From Acanthopleuribacter pedis (GTDB taxonomy: Bacteria; Acidobacteriota; Holophagae; Acanthopleuribacterales; Acanthopleuribacteraceae), in contig NZ_JAFREP010000003.1 of assembly GCF_017377855.1 (NCBI RefSeq), positions 186,001 through 250,000 of the forward strand: a DNA stretch of 64,000 bases. The letters are read 5' to 3'. This document shows positions 1-8,833 of the stretch, one piece after another. A program made the translations under genes and the position numbers. Position 1 is the first letter of the stretch; the number at the start of each line of letters is the position of its first letter. Below the pieces are notes generated by a model. It made no database searches. It saw only the letters and a list, made by a program, of their open reading frames with translations, and had not been told where the DNA came from.

Positions 1-150
1 CGGTGGGGTTGGTGGCGAGGTCGTTGTATTGGGGGATGCCGTGGGCGGTGGGGTTGGTGGCGAGGTCGTTGTATTGGGGGATGCCGTGAGCGGTGGGGTT
101 GGTGGCGAGATTGTTGTATTGGGGGATGCCGTGAGCGGTGGGGTTGGTGG
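1..150. repeat. 45-bp tandem repeat, about 3.3 copies, cut by the window edge
   Basis: Units start at 1, 46 and 91, with a partial copy from 136. They differ at only a few positions. Because 45 is a multiple of three, one minus-strand frame is open through all copies as a 15-residue period (…HGIPQYNDLATNPTA) and stays open upstream to about 270; a plus-strand frame is also open, as a GGVGGEVVVLGDAV-like period ending at 208. Neither has a convincing start or codon bias, so I treat this as repeat DNA, not a gene. The array continues beyond the left edge. Confidence 0.8.
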
Positions 151-198
151 TTGTGGGGCCGACGCCGCCGGCGTCTACGGGAAGGGAACTCCAGAGGA

Positions 199-237
199 CC
201 CAGGGTAAATGGTTGCGCTGCAACCATTTACCCTGGG
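199..237. repeat. Perfect 18-bp-arm hairpin next to tandem repeats
   Basis: Arms 199-216 and 220-237 are exact reverse complements around a 3-nt loop (gct). There is no T-run, so it is a palindromic repeat rather than a terminator. It sits between the 45-bp array and the 60-bp array. Confidence 0.85.
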
Positions 238-314
238 CTGAAATCCTCAGCGTCTTCAACGCAGCTTGATGAGGTTCGCCTATGGCTCACGTTTAAAATT
301 AGTTGTGGTCCCCC

Positions 315-655
315 ATTGGCGGTGTGCGCGCCCCTTCGGGGAGCGCCGGGTCGAATCACAGGCAAAGATAGCGTCATGGCGGTGTGCGCGCCCCGTCGGG
401 TAGCGCCGGGTCGAACCACCGGCAAAGATAGCGTCATGGCGGTGTGCGCGCCCCTTCGGGGAGCGCCGGGTCGAATCACAGGCAAAGATAGCGTCATGGC
501 GGTGTGCGTGCCCCGTCGGGGAGCGCCGGGTCGAATCACAGGCAAAGATAGCGTCATGGCGGTGTGCGCGCCCCACGGGAAATGCCGGGTCGAATCAGAG
601 GCAAGGGTAGCGTGATGGCGATGTGTGCGTTCCCTCGGGGAGCGCCGGGGACCAG
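315..655. repeat. 60-bp tandem repeat, about 5.7 copies
   Basis: A partial copy at 315-360 is followed by full units at 361, 421, 481 and 541 and a decayed unit at 601-655. Each unit carries a small stem of the form CCCC-TTCG-GGGG or a variant of it (GTCG loops, weaker stems in some copies). The repeat keeps frames open on both strands with 20-residue periods, which explains apparent ORFs here. It lies immediately downstream of the stop codon of the sigma-54 activator and is not a CRISPR array, since nothing variable separates the units. Confidence 0.85.
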
Positions 656-667
656 CCTGACGAAGCA

Positions 668-2431
668 TTAGCTGAGGCCGTATTTTTTCATTTTTCGGTA
701 GAGCGTTGATGGGTTGATGCCGAGCTTGGCCGCCGCCTTGCCCTTGCGGTAATTGACGCTTTCCAGGGTGCGCAGAATGAACTCTTTTTCGTTGGCCGGT
801 GGCGGCGGGCCGGCTGCCGCGGCTTTGTAGCGCAGGTTTTGGAATTCGCGCGGTAGGTGTTCCGTGCCCAGGGTGGCCTCGCGGCATACCGCAAAACAGT
901 ATTCCAACACGTTGACCAACTCGCGAATGTTGCCCGGCCAGTCGTGGGCCAGCAGGCGGTGCAGCGCATCCGACGAGATGTATCGCACCGGTGAGCCCTC
1001 GCGCTCGCGGAATTGCTCGATGAGGTAACGCACCAAGTGGGGCACGTCGAGGATGCGTTCGCGCAGGGGCGGGAGGCGGATGGGGATCACCGCGAGGCGG
1101 TAGTACAGATCCTCGCGGAAGAGCTGTTTTTGGACGCGTTCCTTCAGGTCTTTGTTGGTGGCCGCCACGATGCGCACGTCCACCTCGATGTTGCGGTTGC
1201 CGCCGACGCGCATCAGCTTGCGCTCCTGAAGCACCCGCAAGAGTTTGCCCTGCAGCGCGTAGGGCATTTCGCCGATTTCGTCGAGGAACAAGGTGCCTTT
1301 CTGGGCTTGCTCGAAGCGGCCGATTTTGGTCTGGTGCGCACCGGTGAAGCTGCCTTTCTCGTGACCGAAAAACTCGCTTTCCAGCAGCTCGGCGGGAATC
1401 GCCGCGCAGTTTACGGCCAAAAATGTGTGGCGGCCCCGTGGCCCGCGTTCGTGTAGCTCGCGGGCGACCAATTCTTTGCCGGTCCCCGATTCACCTTGAA
1501 TCAGGACCGTGGCATTGGTCGGCGCCACTTTTTCGATGAGGGCGAAGACCTCTTTCATTTTGATGTCGCCGCTGACCATGCTGCCGAAACGGATGGAATC
1601 GATGGCGTCCCCATCGTTGGGATCGCGGCGCCGCAAATCACGAAACAGCAGCATCCAGCCGGTTTGTTGGCGTTCCTGCACAAAAGGGGTAATGGTGAGC
1701 GCTACCGGGATGACCTCGCCGGTGTCGGTTTCGAAGGTCGATTGGATGCTGGCCAGCTTGCTTTCCGTGGCGACACAGCGGCCCAGCGGCCCGGTTTCTT
1801 CGCACAAGGTGGCGCCAAGGATGCGGTCGACCTCGCTGCCGATCACCTCTTCCCGACGGCGGTTCAAAATTTTACAGGCACGCGCGGAAATCATCTTGAG
1901 CCGCAATTGGTGATCGAGAATGATCACGCCCTCGGGAATGTTGTCGAACACGGCGCGCAACAGGCGGGCCTGCTGCTCGGTGGTTGCGATTTCGGCCTGG
2001 AGATCCGCCGCGTTGTGGACCAGGGCCAAGGCGCGGTTGATTTGGTTTTTGAGGATCAGGGGATGGCAGGGTTTGGCGAGAAAGGCGTGAACACCAAGGC
2101 GGTAACAGTCCGAAATGACCTGCTGTTCGGTGCTGGAGGTCAGCATGATTACCGCCGGTTTATTCGGTTCCTCCTGCAACGCCTGTAAAAACTCAACCCC
2201 GTTGAGGCGCGGCATGTGGTAATCCAGCACGATCACATCGGGTCGCTCGCGATGGAACAGGGCCAAGCCCTCGTGGCCGTCGCCCGCCTGAAAAATGAGC
2301 ATTTCTTTTTCCGCCAATTGGTTGGCGAGAACCAGGCGCGAAACGCGGTCGTCGTCGACGAGGAGAATGCGGGCCGGCCGTTTGGCGGCGGCTTTTCCCT
2401 CGGGGTTTTGGGGAGGTTCAAAAAGGGTCAC
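668..2431 (-). CDS. Sigma-54-dependent response regulator, NtrC family (REC-PAS-AAA+-Fis HTH)
   Basis: About 587 residues. An N-terminal receiver domain has the acidic cluster DDD near residues 26-28 and the phospho-acceptor Asp near 70 (VIVLDYHMP). A PAS-like region follows (about 150-260), then a sigma-54 AAA+ ATPase with Walker A GESGTGKE near 312, a GSFTGA loop (variant of GAFTGA) near 360 and Walker [10 protein letters not shown] near 380. The last 40 residues form a Fis-type helix-turn-helix. It should be a phosphorylation-controlled enhancer-binding activator of RpoN promoters. A longer frame reaches 2563 but overlaps the upstream gene by 92 bp, so I prefer GTG at 2431, 40 bp after that gene's stop; no good ribosome site is visible. 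No cognate kinase is adjacent. Confidence 0.85.
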   Translation of the reverse strand: MTLFEPPQNPEGKAAAKRPARILLVDDDRVSRLVLANQLAEKEMLIFQAGDGHEGLALFHRERPDVIVLDYHMPRLNGVEFLQALQEEPNKPAVIMLTSSTEQQVISDCYRLGVHAFLAKPCHPLILKNQINRALALVHNAADLQAEIATTEQQARLLRAVFDNIPEGVIILDHQLRLKMISARACKILNRRREEVIGSEVDRILGATLCEETGPLGRCVATESKLASIQSTFETDTGEVIPVALTITPFVQERQQTGWMLLFRDLRRRDPNDGDAIDSIRFGSMVSGDIKMKEVFALIEKVAPTNATVLIQGESGTGKELVARELHERGPRGRHTFLAVNCAAIPAELLESEFFGHEKGSFTGAHQTKIGRFEQAQKGTLFLDEIGEMPYALQGKLLRVLQERKLMRVGGNRNIEVDVRIVAATNKDLKERVQKQLFREDLYYRLAVIPIRLPPLRERILDVPHLVRYLIEQFREREGSPVRYISSDALHRLLAHDWPGNIRELVNVLEYCFAVCREATLGTEHLPREFQNLRYKAAAAGPPPPANEKEFILRTLESVNYRKGKAAAKLGINPSTLYRKMKKYGLS

Positions 2432-2471
2432 AACACCGATCCCATGGCGCGAATTTTTGTTTGGGCGAACG

Positions 2472-3176
2472 CTACTTGGTGGGCGCTTGCAGCGCGGCCA
2501 ACACCGTTTGTTCGGTAATCCAGTCGGGATTACCGCGCCAAATAATAACACCCTCTTTGACAATCGCCGCCGCGGGGACCCCGCTCACCCCGAAATGTTC
2601 AGAGACGCGGCCCGGGTCTTTGCCGATGGAAAATTCGATTTCGTTTTCGGCAATAAATTGGATGACGGTGGTCATGTTGGCCGGTTTGGTGATTTTGGTG
2701 AGGCCGATGACGTTCAGCCCCTTGACATGGTACTTGCGAAACATCTTTTGAATCAGGGGCATACTGTCTTGACAATGAGGACACCAGCTCTCCCAGAAGA
2801 CAACCAGGGTAAGCGGAGATACATCCAGCTCCGTTTTGCCTTGCAGCCATTGAACGCCCTTGAGATTGCCGGCCTCACGGTGAATCACGCCCATGTCGCG
2901 TTTCAACTTTTGGTAGATCGGCTCTTGCAATACGCTGGGCTGTTCCGATTCCAACTGCTGCATGCGGCGCTGGGTTTCATTAATTTTGAAATCGGCATAC
3001 AACGCCTGGATTTCTTTGAACCCGGTGCGAATGGCTTCCAAGCGATAGGCCTCGGGATCAAAACCCGATTGAATTGCAAGGGTGGCGGTGGGTCCCACGA
3101 CGGCAGGGTTGGGCGGGCCGGCCGCTAGCGCGGCGAGGAACCAGCCCAAGGTGGTGACGGCGATAATGGTTTTCAA
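2472..3176 (-). CDS. Secreted thioredoxin-fold protein (TlpA-like)
   Basis: 234 residues. Residues 1-19 form a signal peptide (MKTIIAVTTLGWFLAALAAG), so it acts outside the cytoplasm. A helical stretch follows, then a thioredoxin fold from about 110 with the active-site motif WCPHC near 131-135 and the conserved cis-Pro region GVPAAAIV. The family (TlpA/ResA-like) reduces or exchanges disulphides in the envelope; the CPHC dipeptide resembles DsbA-type oxidases as much as reductases. It lies 40 bp upstream of the sigma-54 activator in the same direction, so the two may be co-transcribed. Partner and substrate are unknown. Confidence 0.8.
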   Translation of the reverse strand: MKTIIAVTTLGWFLAALAAGPPNPAVVGPTATLAIQSGFDPEAYRLEAIRTGFKEIQALYADFKINETQRRMQQLESEQPSVLQEPIYQKLKRDMGVIHREAGNLKGVQWLQGKTELDVSPLTLVVFWESWCPHCQDSMPLIQKMFRKYHVKGLNVIGLTKITKPANMTTVIQFIAENEIEFSIGKDPGRVSEHFGVSGVPAAAIVKEGVIIWRGNPDWITEQTVLAALQAPTK

Positions 3177-3328
3177 GCGAACGCTCCCTGGACCTCGGCA
3201 ATTTTACGCGCGTGGCGCCACGACATGAGGGGTCGGTGTTGGGTCCGAAATAGGACGCATTTAACCACATTTCGAAGCCAAGTCCCAGGTTCAGGGTTAA
3301 GGGTGGCGGCCGGTACTTTGAAAAAGCC

Positions 3329-4108
3329 CTAAAACACCTGCCAGTGGAGTTCCGCTTCCAAACAAAGGGGAGATCCCGGCTCGACGATTTGGGTTCCAGT
3401 ATTCAGAGATTCGGGGGGTTCGGTTTGGGGTTCCACGCAAAAGGCGTGGGCGCATTCATCGTAAACAACCCAATTGTTGACATTGGCTTTGAAGCCGAGT
3501 TTCAGGGCTTGCGGCCATTCGATTTCAATCGGTTGCTTGACGTCGGTAAAGGCGTCGTCCCAAGGGCCCGGTGTGGGGGTGATCAAATCGCGGGTGATGC
3601 ATTGCTCCTCGTCGCGGGCGTACATCGACTGGGCTTGGAAATGGAGTTTGGCGGGTCGGCCGCGGCTCAATTGGCGGTTAAACCAGGGATGCCAGCCTGC
3701 CGCCGCGGGCATGGGCCGCTGGTCGCTGTGGATTTCCATGCGCAGTCGCAGGTGGTCTTCCGCGAGATTGAAGGTTTGCACCACGCGGCCCGCGAAGGGC
3801 CAGTCAGGGCCTAGATCGGTTTCAAAAACCGGTGCGCCGTTGACGCGTCGCCAGGGGCGGTTGTAGGTGGTGCCGTGGATGGCGTGGGGCGGCATGGTGA
3901 TCGGGAGTTGGTATTCACGGCCGCCGAAGGTGAATTTCCCGTGGCGTACACGGCCGGTCCAAGGGGCCATGGGGTAACAACCCCAATGAAAAGTACTGGC
4001 GGTTGGTGGAACCAGGAGTTCCATGCCCGCGATGCGGAGTGAGGCAAGTCGCGCGCCCTGACTGGGATCAATCGCAATCTGAACCTCACCACATTTAAGG
4101 TGATCCAT
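3329..4108 (-). CDS. Aldose 1-epimerase family protein
   Basis: 259 residues, cytoplasmic. The galactose-mutarotase-like fold is recognisable from PMAPWTGRVRHGKF, the PHAIHG histidine, GWHPWFNR (second conserved His) and a C-terminal acidic residue in CLEAELHW that matches the catalytic base region. Family members interconvert alpha and beta anomers of aldoses; this one is short and could act on phosphorylated or other hexoses. It starts with ATG at 4108, preceded by GGAGACACT. It is followed after 152 bp by the thioredoxin-like gene in the same direction. Substrate cannot be told from sequence. Confidence 0.8.
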   Translation of the reverse strand: MDHLKCGEVQIAIDPSQGARLASLRIAGMELLVPPTASTFHWGCYPMAPWTGRVRHGKFTFGGREYQLPITMPPHAIHGTTYNRPWRRVNGAPVFETDLGPDWPFAGRVVQTFNLAEDHLRLRMEIHSDQRPMPAAAGWHPWFNRQLSRGRPAKLHFQAQSMYARDEEQCITRDLITPTPGPWDDAFTDVKQPIEIEWPQALKLGFKANVNNWVVYDECAHAFCVEPQTEPPESLNTGTQIVEPGSPLCLEAELHWQVF

Positions 4109-5322
4109 AGTGTCTCCATAGGGTAGAGCTGGAGCAGCGAATCGTGTCGCTCCTATTCATTTACCAGAGAAATGGGTTCATGCAAACACAATACAGCCCG
4201 TGGGCCGGGTTTGGCTTCGGGAGGCGGGGAAAGACGACGCCTTACAGGTAAAACCCCATCGTGGTTGGGCGCGGTAAAAAAGAGCGGTCCGAACGGAGGT
4301 TCGGACCGCATGGATAGGAGGGTGTGTCGGCCCGAAGGTTTTCGTGGCAAGGGTCCCATGCCGAAACCGTGGTTTCGGTACCTGTCGCCGGGGAACGAAG
4401 CCCAACGCGGGTTGTGCGTCAGGTGCGGCCGGCGCCTTTGTTCGCGGGCGAAAGGGGCGGTTTGCGATGAAACCGAGGATCTTGACGAAACGTTCGGGCC
4501 GGCGGAAGAGTCGGCGTGACCCACGCGTGTTGGTTGGTTGATGACACGCGTGGCGGTGTCTTGAGGATGGGCTTCCCATGTTCGGTGGATACGCCGAACA
4601 GATGACACCGTGAGCCGTGAGCCGGCCGGCTTGTTGAACAGCGGAAGCAATCTCAATGCCGGCGACTCGGCCAGGGTCATGTATGAGCGGTGTTTTCCCC
4701 GGTGGGTGCGGCGGTGCCTTGTTGTGACCGAGCGGAGGGTGGTCAATCCAATCGGAACCGCCGCGTGTTTTTCGGCTTAATCCGCTGCCTGGGGAGGTCG
4801 TGCGGCATGCTGTATCACCATGGGCTGACTGTCGAGCCGGGGGGAGACGGGCTCGCCCGCATTTGCGGTCGCCCGCCTTGGTATGACCGTCGCGGGTGGG
4901 GTGACCCTGGGACAGGTTGAAGCGTAATTCAGATCACCAAAAGGCGCTTTTTGGAGCGCCGCGGCGTAGGCAAAGCAGGCGTTCTTTTTAATTTCTGTTG
5001 ATCAAACCCTTGGTACTAGGGGGTTTGATTGTCATGGGTTGCAATATCGTTAAAACGCGCTGCTTGGCAAGATTGAGAAAAACATGAAAATTTGAATCGA
5101 GAACCGTTATAATTCCACAACGCTTGTTCTAAAAATTTGCCCTTCATCTTATGACGCCCTTCCCTGTAAACATTCCTTGCTGATCCGGTTTCTTTCTGAC
5201 GTGGGGTTCTTGGTGGTAAGCGCCCGAGAATCCGTGGTGTCCAGCGGTATGGGCCGCTAGTCCTTTCGCTTTTCGAGAGGTTGGTTGTGGTTATTTTGAG
5301 AAAAAGGTGGGGGATCTTAACG
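4109..5322. other. 1.2-kb non-coding stretch with palindromes
   Basis: No convincing gene. Long frames here are rich in Arg, Pro and His on both strands, the signature of shadow translation. Two clear hairpins are visible: 4285-4294 with 4299-4308 (10-bp perfect stem, GGAG loop) and 4361-4368 with 4371-4378 (8-bp stem). A short GGCGC/GCGCC stem lies near 4945-4963. The 5000-5200 part is noticeably AT-richer and probably holds the promoter for the plus-strand gene at 5323. Confidence 0.6.
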
Positions 5323-6177
5323 ATGAGGCGGGTTGGGTTGACGGCCCTGCGTTTTTGGCCGCGTCGCCTACCCATGGTATGCGTGACTCTTTTGTTGGTG
5401 GTCGGTCTCCAGAGTGGCCGGCCAGGTGATGATTTCTTTCGGGCGGACGGAGCGCCGCTTTCTGCCGCGGTTTCGCCGGGTCCTGTATTTGTGGTGCAAC
5501 CACCCGCGCCTGAGGACGGCACGCGCGACATCCCCAGGGTGTCGCGGGCGGTTCAGGCTCGGGTTGCCGCGCCTGAAACGGCTGACTCGGAGAAACCCGC
5601 TTATTTGGTGCGACTCGAGGAATGGAACCGACAGCCGACGCTGAAGGACGATTTCCGTGACTCGGATCTTCAGGGTGAAATGGGGTATTGGTTTGCCGAG
5701 ATGGGGGCCGCCGATTTGAAGGGTTCCGTGAACCTGGAAGTCGCCGGCAGGCAAACCAACCCCCATCTTCGCTTTGATTTTGAGGTGGGTGGCGGCGGTT
5801 GGCAATTTGCCCACGCCAAATTGGCCTTCTGGCGGCATGCCTCCTTAGAAGGCGGTCTGTTGCGGTTCCGTATCCGGGCTGATCGGCCCATGTCGATTGC
5901 GGTCTGTCTCATTGAGGCGCGATCCTCACGGGACAGCGGTTGGGAGCGCCGGCTTGAGGTTGATACGGAATGGCGTGAGATTAGTCTCCCGTTGGATGAG
6001 CACCATTTCCGCTGGTCCAAGGATGGATTGCCCCCGCGCGAATTGGCGCACAGCCTCGCCGCCCTGCAGGGCTTCAAGTGGCGCTGTAGCGAGGCGCAAC
6101 GCAAGGGCACCCTCTACCTGGACGACATCGCCTTGCAACAGCGGCGGGCGACACCCGCGCAAGAACCGGTCAAATAA
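5323..6177 (+). CDS. Secreted protein with a carbohydrate-binding/CIA30-like beta domain
   Basis: 284 residues from ATG 5323, which follows the purine-rich AGGTGGGGG at 5306-5314; a TTG at 5281 would add 14 residues. An N-terminal basic stretch and hydrophobic segment (MVCVTLLLVVGLQSG) act as signal peptide or anchor. A low-complexity linker follows, then from about 120 a domain beginning DDFRDSDLQGEMGYWF and ending GTLYLDDIALQ. That start and end pattern is typical of jelly-roll CBM11/CIA30-type domains. No catalytic motif was seen. The role is probably binding of a surface polymer or sugar, by inference only. Confidence 0.55.
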   Translation: MRRVGLTALRFWPRRLPMVCVTLLLVVGLQSGRPGDDFFRADGAPLSAAVSPGPVFVVQPPAPEDGTRDIPRVSRAVQARVAAPETADSEKPAYLVRLEEWNRQPTLKDDFRDSDLQGEMGYWFAEMGAADLKGSVNLEVAGRQTNPHLRFDFEVGGGGWQFAHAKLAFWRHASLEGGLLRFRIRADRPMSIAVCLIEARSSRDSGWERRLEVDTEWREISLPLDEHHFRWSKDGLPPRELAHSLAALQGFKWRCSEAQRKGTLYLDDIALQQRRATPAQEPVK

Positions 6178-6297
6178 AGCCTGTCCCATTGAATTGGGCC
6201 CGCCGCGGGTTCTCTTGGCGGGACGGCAGGTTGCCAACCCTGGTGGGCGCCACACACGTGCTAGGGTTTTGGTTCCTCAATCCAACGGTGTCGGCGC

Positions 6298-7065
6298 CTA
6301 CGCCTCGTGTAAACCGAGAACCACCTCGCGAATGCAACCGAGGAAATGGGTTTCGCTTTGGCTCAGGCGTTTTTTAATGGTACCGACCCCGACGGGGTCC
6401 GGGTACCACTGGGGATACTGACTGCGAATGGTTAAGATCCAATTGGTGGTGTTGTAGTGATGGACCAATGGGTAAAACCCGTTTTGCTCCAGGCGCTGGA
6501 TTTCGTCGGTGATTTCGGGGACTGAGCCGGAGTAGAGCAGCGGTTGGCAGAACTGCATCAGGTAATCGGCGACGTTGATCATGGTTTGAAACGGATCGGC
6601 GAGCAGTTGTTCGAGCAAGGCATTGAGTCCGGTTTCGCCGTCGGCATACATTTCGTAATAAGAACCGAGGCTCTCCATAGTATCCACCACGAAATCGGTT
6701 TCCTCGCCGGTTTTGGCGATGTTACCCAGTAAGTAGAGGTCGGAAGCGCTGGCGAAGGCCTCTGCCAAAAGGGCGCCTTCCGGGTGGCGCCCGCCGGTCA
6801 GGGTGTCGACGGCCTGATGCAGGGCGATATGCACGATTTGGTCGACGAAAATGCCATCCCCGTCGAGGTATTCGTGGTACGCGTGTGCCTGCCATTCCAG
6901 CAGGTTGATAATGCGCGCGATCCCTTTGCTGTTGGGAAAAACGGTGAACCGGGTGTTGTTGCGGGCCACAATGTCAATTGCAAGGTCGATGAGGGGCAAG
7001 TTGAGGTTTTTGTAGAGGTCGTGGTCGTAAATGTCAATCTGATCGAGCGTGCGTTTTTGCACCAT
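6298..7065 (-). CDS. Conserved-looking protein of unknown function
   Basis: 255 residues, cytoplasmic, mainly helical, no membrane segment and no motif I recognise. I chose ATG 7065 (MVQKRTLDQIDIYDHD) because it follows GAGAGGA at the right distance; a frame to 7212 would bury the end of the upstream gene. It overlaps the DUF2062 gene by 32 bp, so the two are translationally linked. Acidic and aromatic residues are frequent (DQIDIYDHDLYKNLNLPLID; GSYYEMYADGE). The overlap suggests a role tied to the membrane protein, but nothing more specific can be supported. Confidence 0.7.
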   Translation of the reverse strand: MVQKRTLDQIDIYDHDLYKNLNLPLIDLAIDIVARNNTRFTVFPNSKGIARIINLLEWQAHAYHEYLDGDGIFVDQIVHIALHQAVDTLTGGRHPEGALLAEAFASASDLYLLGNIAKTGEETDFVVDTMESLGSYYEMYADGETGLNALLEQLLADPFQTMINVADYLMQFCQPLLYSGSVPEITDEIQRLEQNGFYPLVHHYNTTNWILTIRSQYPQWYPDPVGVGTIKKRLSQSETHFLGCIREVVLGLHEA

Positions 7066-7660
7066 GGGCTGCGTCCTCTCCGTCGACGTCGGGCGCCGAC
7101 ACCTGATCCTCGTGATCTTCTGAATCGAATGAAGGGGGATCGTCTTTGTCCTTATCGGCGTGCTCGGATTCGGCCTGAAGGTTTCGGAAGTAATTGTTGT
7201 GGCCGTGTACAAATTTGAGCGTCAGCCAATAAGAGAGGCCTGCCATGACGGCCGCCATGACCCAGTGTCCCCACCAAAACGGCCGAAAGAATTTCATGAA
7301 CAGCGGCCAGTTGGTTTTCCACCAGGTCGGGCTGAACGAATTAAACAGGGTCATTTCGCCCCAGGGAAAGGCACGGAAATGCTCCATGCTCTCCAGCGAA
7401 CCATAGAGGATGAGGTCGCCGATGACAATGCCGCCCAGGTGGATGGGGATAAAGGTCCACGGATTGTGAACAAGAATACCGACAATGACGACCATGGCGT
7501 TGAGCCGCCACCAGTGGTTCAAAATAATGGCAATCACGAATTGCAGGCCGGGTAGGGGACTGAACGCAAGTGCGACCCCGACCGCCATCGATAGTGCCGT
7601 TACCTCGGGTGTGGTATCCGAGAGCAGCAGTGCTTCTTTGGCACGCGTAAAAATCTTCAT
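7034..7660 (-). CDS. DUF2062 family inner-membrane protein
   Basis: 208 residues. The N-terminal half matches the DUF2062 pattern: short cytosolic start, then GVALAFSPLPGLQFVIAIIL, then HNPWTFIPIHLGGIVIGDLI. A further hydrophobic segment lies at about 135-152 (WVMAAVMAGLSYWLTLKF). The C-terminal 50 residues are hydrophilic and very acidic (KDKDDPPSFDSEDHEDQ) and end basic. The function of DUF2062 proteins is not established. The stop codon lies inside the start of the next gene. Confidence 0.85.
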   Translation of the reverse strand: MKIFTRAKEALLLSDTTPEVTALSMAVGVALAFSPLPGLQFVIAIILNHWWRLNAMVVIVGILVHNPWTFIPIHLGGIVIGDLILYGSLESMEHFRAFPWGEMTLFNSFSPTWWKTNWPLFMKFFRPFWWGHWVMAAVMAGLSYWLTLKFVHGHNNYFRNLQAESEHADKDKDDPPSFDSEDHEDQVSAPDVDGEDAAHGAKTHARSD

Positions 7661-7998
7661 GTTGTACCCGGTTTCCGCCCGCGACGGTGGGGCCTATGGC
7701 ACGCTCGGTCGGCCGAGGGCATCCACCCATTGGTTTGCTGTCGACAACGGGAACGGGCCTGCCGAACAACCGCCACATCATAACAACTATTGGGCGGGCC
7801 TGTGTAACAGAATGTTGTCGGGCTGTAACAGAATGTAACCCTTGTAGGCGGTTTGCGACTTCCTTCGTCTACTGGTACAGACACGGCGATGGTAAGGCCC
7901 ATCCACGACACGGGGCCGCCGTCCCCGGCAACCGAACAGGGCCGCCGTCGCCGTCGCAAGTTGTCACCAATCAATGAAGCTCACCCCTGGAGGTCCCC
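7661..7998. other. Intergenic region with operator-like repeats
   Basis: This 338-bp gap separates the divergent DUF2062 and Spy-like genes and carries both promoters. The only clear signal is the pair of GTAAC-containing direct repeats at 7804-7839 listed separately. Confidence 0.6.
7804..7839 (+). promoter_or_regulatory. CpxR/OmpR-type direct-repeat operator candidate
   Basis: Two boxes start 21 bp apart. The first is GTAAC-AGAAT-GTTGT at 7804-7818, the second GTAAC-AGAAT-GTAAC at 7825-7839. A pentamer repeated with a 5-bp spacer matches the layout of the CpxR box (GTAAA-N5-GTAAA). The gene 160 bp downstream encodes a Spy/CpxP-like protein, whose relatives are classical CpxR targets. The same arrangement recurs before the paralogue at 8834. 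The binding protein is not in this window. Confidence 0.6.
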
Positions 7999-8649
7999 AT
8001 GCGAACCAAATTCTTGCTCTTGATTACCCTTACTTTTGTCGGTGTTCTCAGTCTTTCCGCCAAACCACCCCACCACCATCCCGGAATCAGCCCTAGCGAA
8101 GACATGCGCTTTATCCAAGCCTACATCCGCGACGAGAAAGCGGCCGAGTTAGCCGGTGTCCTGGCCTTGTCGGACGATCAAGTGGCCCAGTTGCGCGAGG
8201 CCCGCGCCGCGGCCGACATGATTGCCGCGGAACATGATCCCGGTATTGACGCGGCCCGCGAGGCCCTGGACCACGAAGCGGCCGCGGTCCGTGCGTCCAT
8301 TGAAGCCGGCAACGAGCTGACCCAAGAACAACGCGACAGCTTGCGTACCCTGAAGCAAGCTGTCGGCCAAGCCCACCGCGCCAAACGAGAAGACCAGAAA
8401 AACAGCCTGTCCGGTTTGCGCGACCTGTTAACCGAGGAACAGCGCGATGCGATGCGTGAATTCGCGGCGGCCAATCGGCCCGAACGACCCGAGGGCGCCG
8501 AGGCCGGTCCCGAACAGGAGGGCGGCCCCGCCGGCGATCGTGCCGGTCGTCGCGGACCGCGCAACGGCGGACCGCGCGGCGGTGACCGCATGCACGGCAA
8601 AATTGCCCGTGTATTGCTGAGCGACGCCTTCCTCAATCAGTACAACTGA
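7999..8649 (+). CDS. Spy/CpxP-like periplasmic protein
   Basis: 216 residues with a signal peptide (RTKFLLLITLTFVGVLSLSA). A His-rich start (KPPHHHPG) is followed by a long helical region with LALSDDQVAQL and LLTEEQRDAM, the LTxxQ-type repeats of the Spy/CpxP family. Residues about 155-200 form a Gly/Pro/Arg/Glu-rich disordered tail, then a conserved-looking end (VLLSDAFLNQYN). The ribosome site TGGAGG precedes ATG 7999. Family members are envelope-stress chaperones or sensors. The paralogue at 8834 shares the helical core and the LSDAFL end. Confidence 0.75.
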   Translation: MRTKFLLLITLTFVGVLSLSAKPPHHHPGISPSEDMRFIQAYIRDEKAAELAGVLALSDDQVAQLREARAAADMIAAEHDPGIDAAREALDHEAAAVRASIEAGNELTQEQRDSLRTLKQAVGQAHRAKREDQKNSLSGLRDLLTEEQRDAMREFAAANRPERPEGAEAGPEQEGGPAGDRAGRRGPRNGGPRGGDRMHGKIARVLLSDAFLNQYN

Positions 8650-8743
8650 TTCGTTTTTCCCACGTGTTCGGGGCCTCGATACTCGCGTTTTCCGCCGAAT
8701 CGCCGGTGGACCGCATGCGCCGGTGACGGGGCCCCGGTTTTTT

Positions 8744-8758
8744 GTAACAATCTGTAAC
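8744..8758 (+). promoter_or_regulatory. Second GTAAC-N5-GTAAC operator candidate
   Basis: GTAAC at 8744-8748, spacer AATCT, GTAAC at 8754-8758, ending 75 bp before the second Spy-like start. The pentamers and spacing are identical to those of the box at 7825-7839, while the spacer differs, as expected for a conserved operator. Confidence 0.6.
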
Positions 8759-8833
8759 TTGGCTCGCGTGTCCCCCCGCGAGACGATTTAATAAGCGCTG
8801 ACGGGGTTTCATGCCGGTTTCGGAGGACCTCCT

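Noticed and set aside
151..615. Plus-strand 154-residue frame with 20-residue repeats, and minus-strand counterparts at 228-887 and 280-576
   Set aside because: They are read-throughs of the 60-bp tandem repeat in several frames; no ribosome site and no non-repeat part of protein character.
315..655. CRISPR-like array
   Set aside because: Units are contiguous 60-bp tandem repeats without variable spacers.
4153..4746. 197-residue minus-strand frame
   Set aside because: Dominated by Arg, Pro, His and Ser, no motif, and antisense frames equally open.
5016..5531. 171-residue minus-strand frame
   Set aside because: Overlaps the start of the supported plus-strand gene at 5323 and is Lys/Arg/Thr-rich without any motif.
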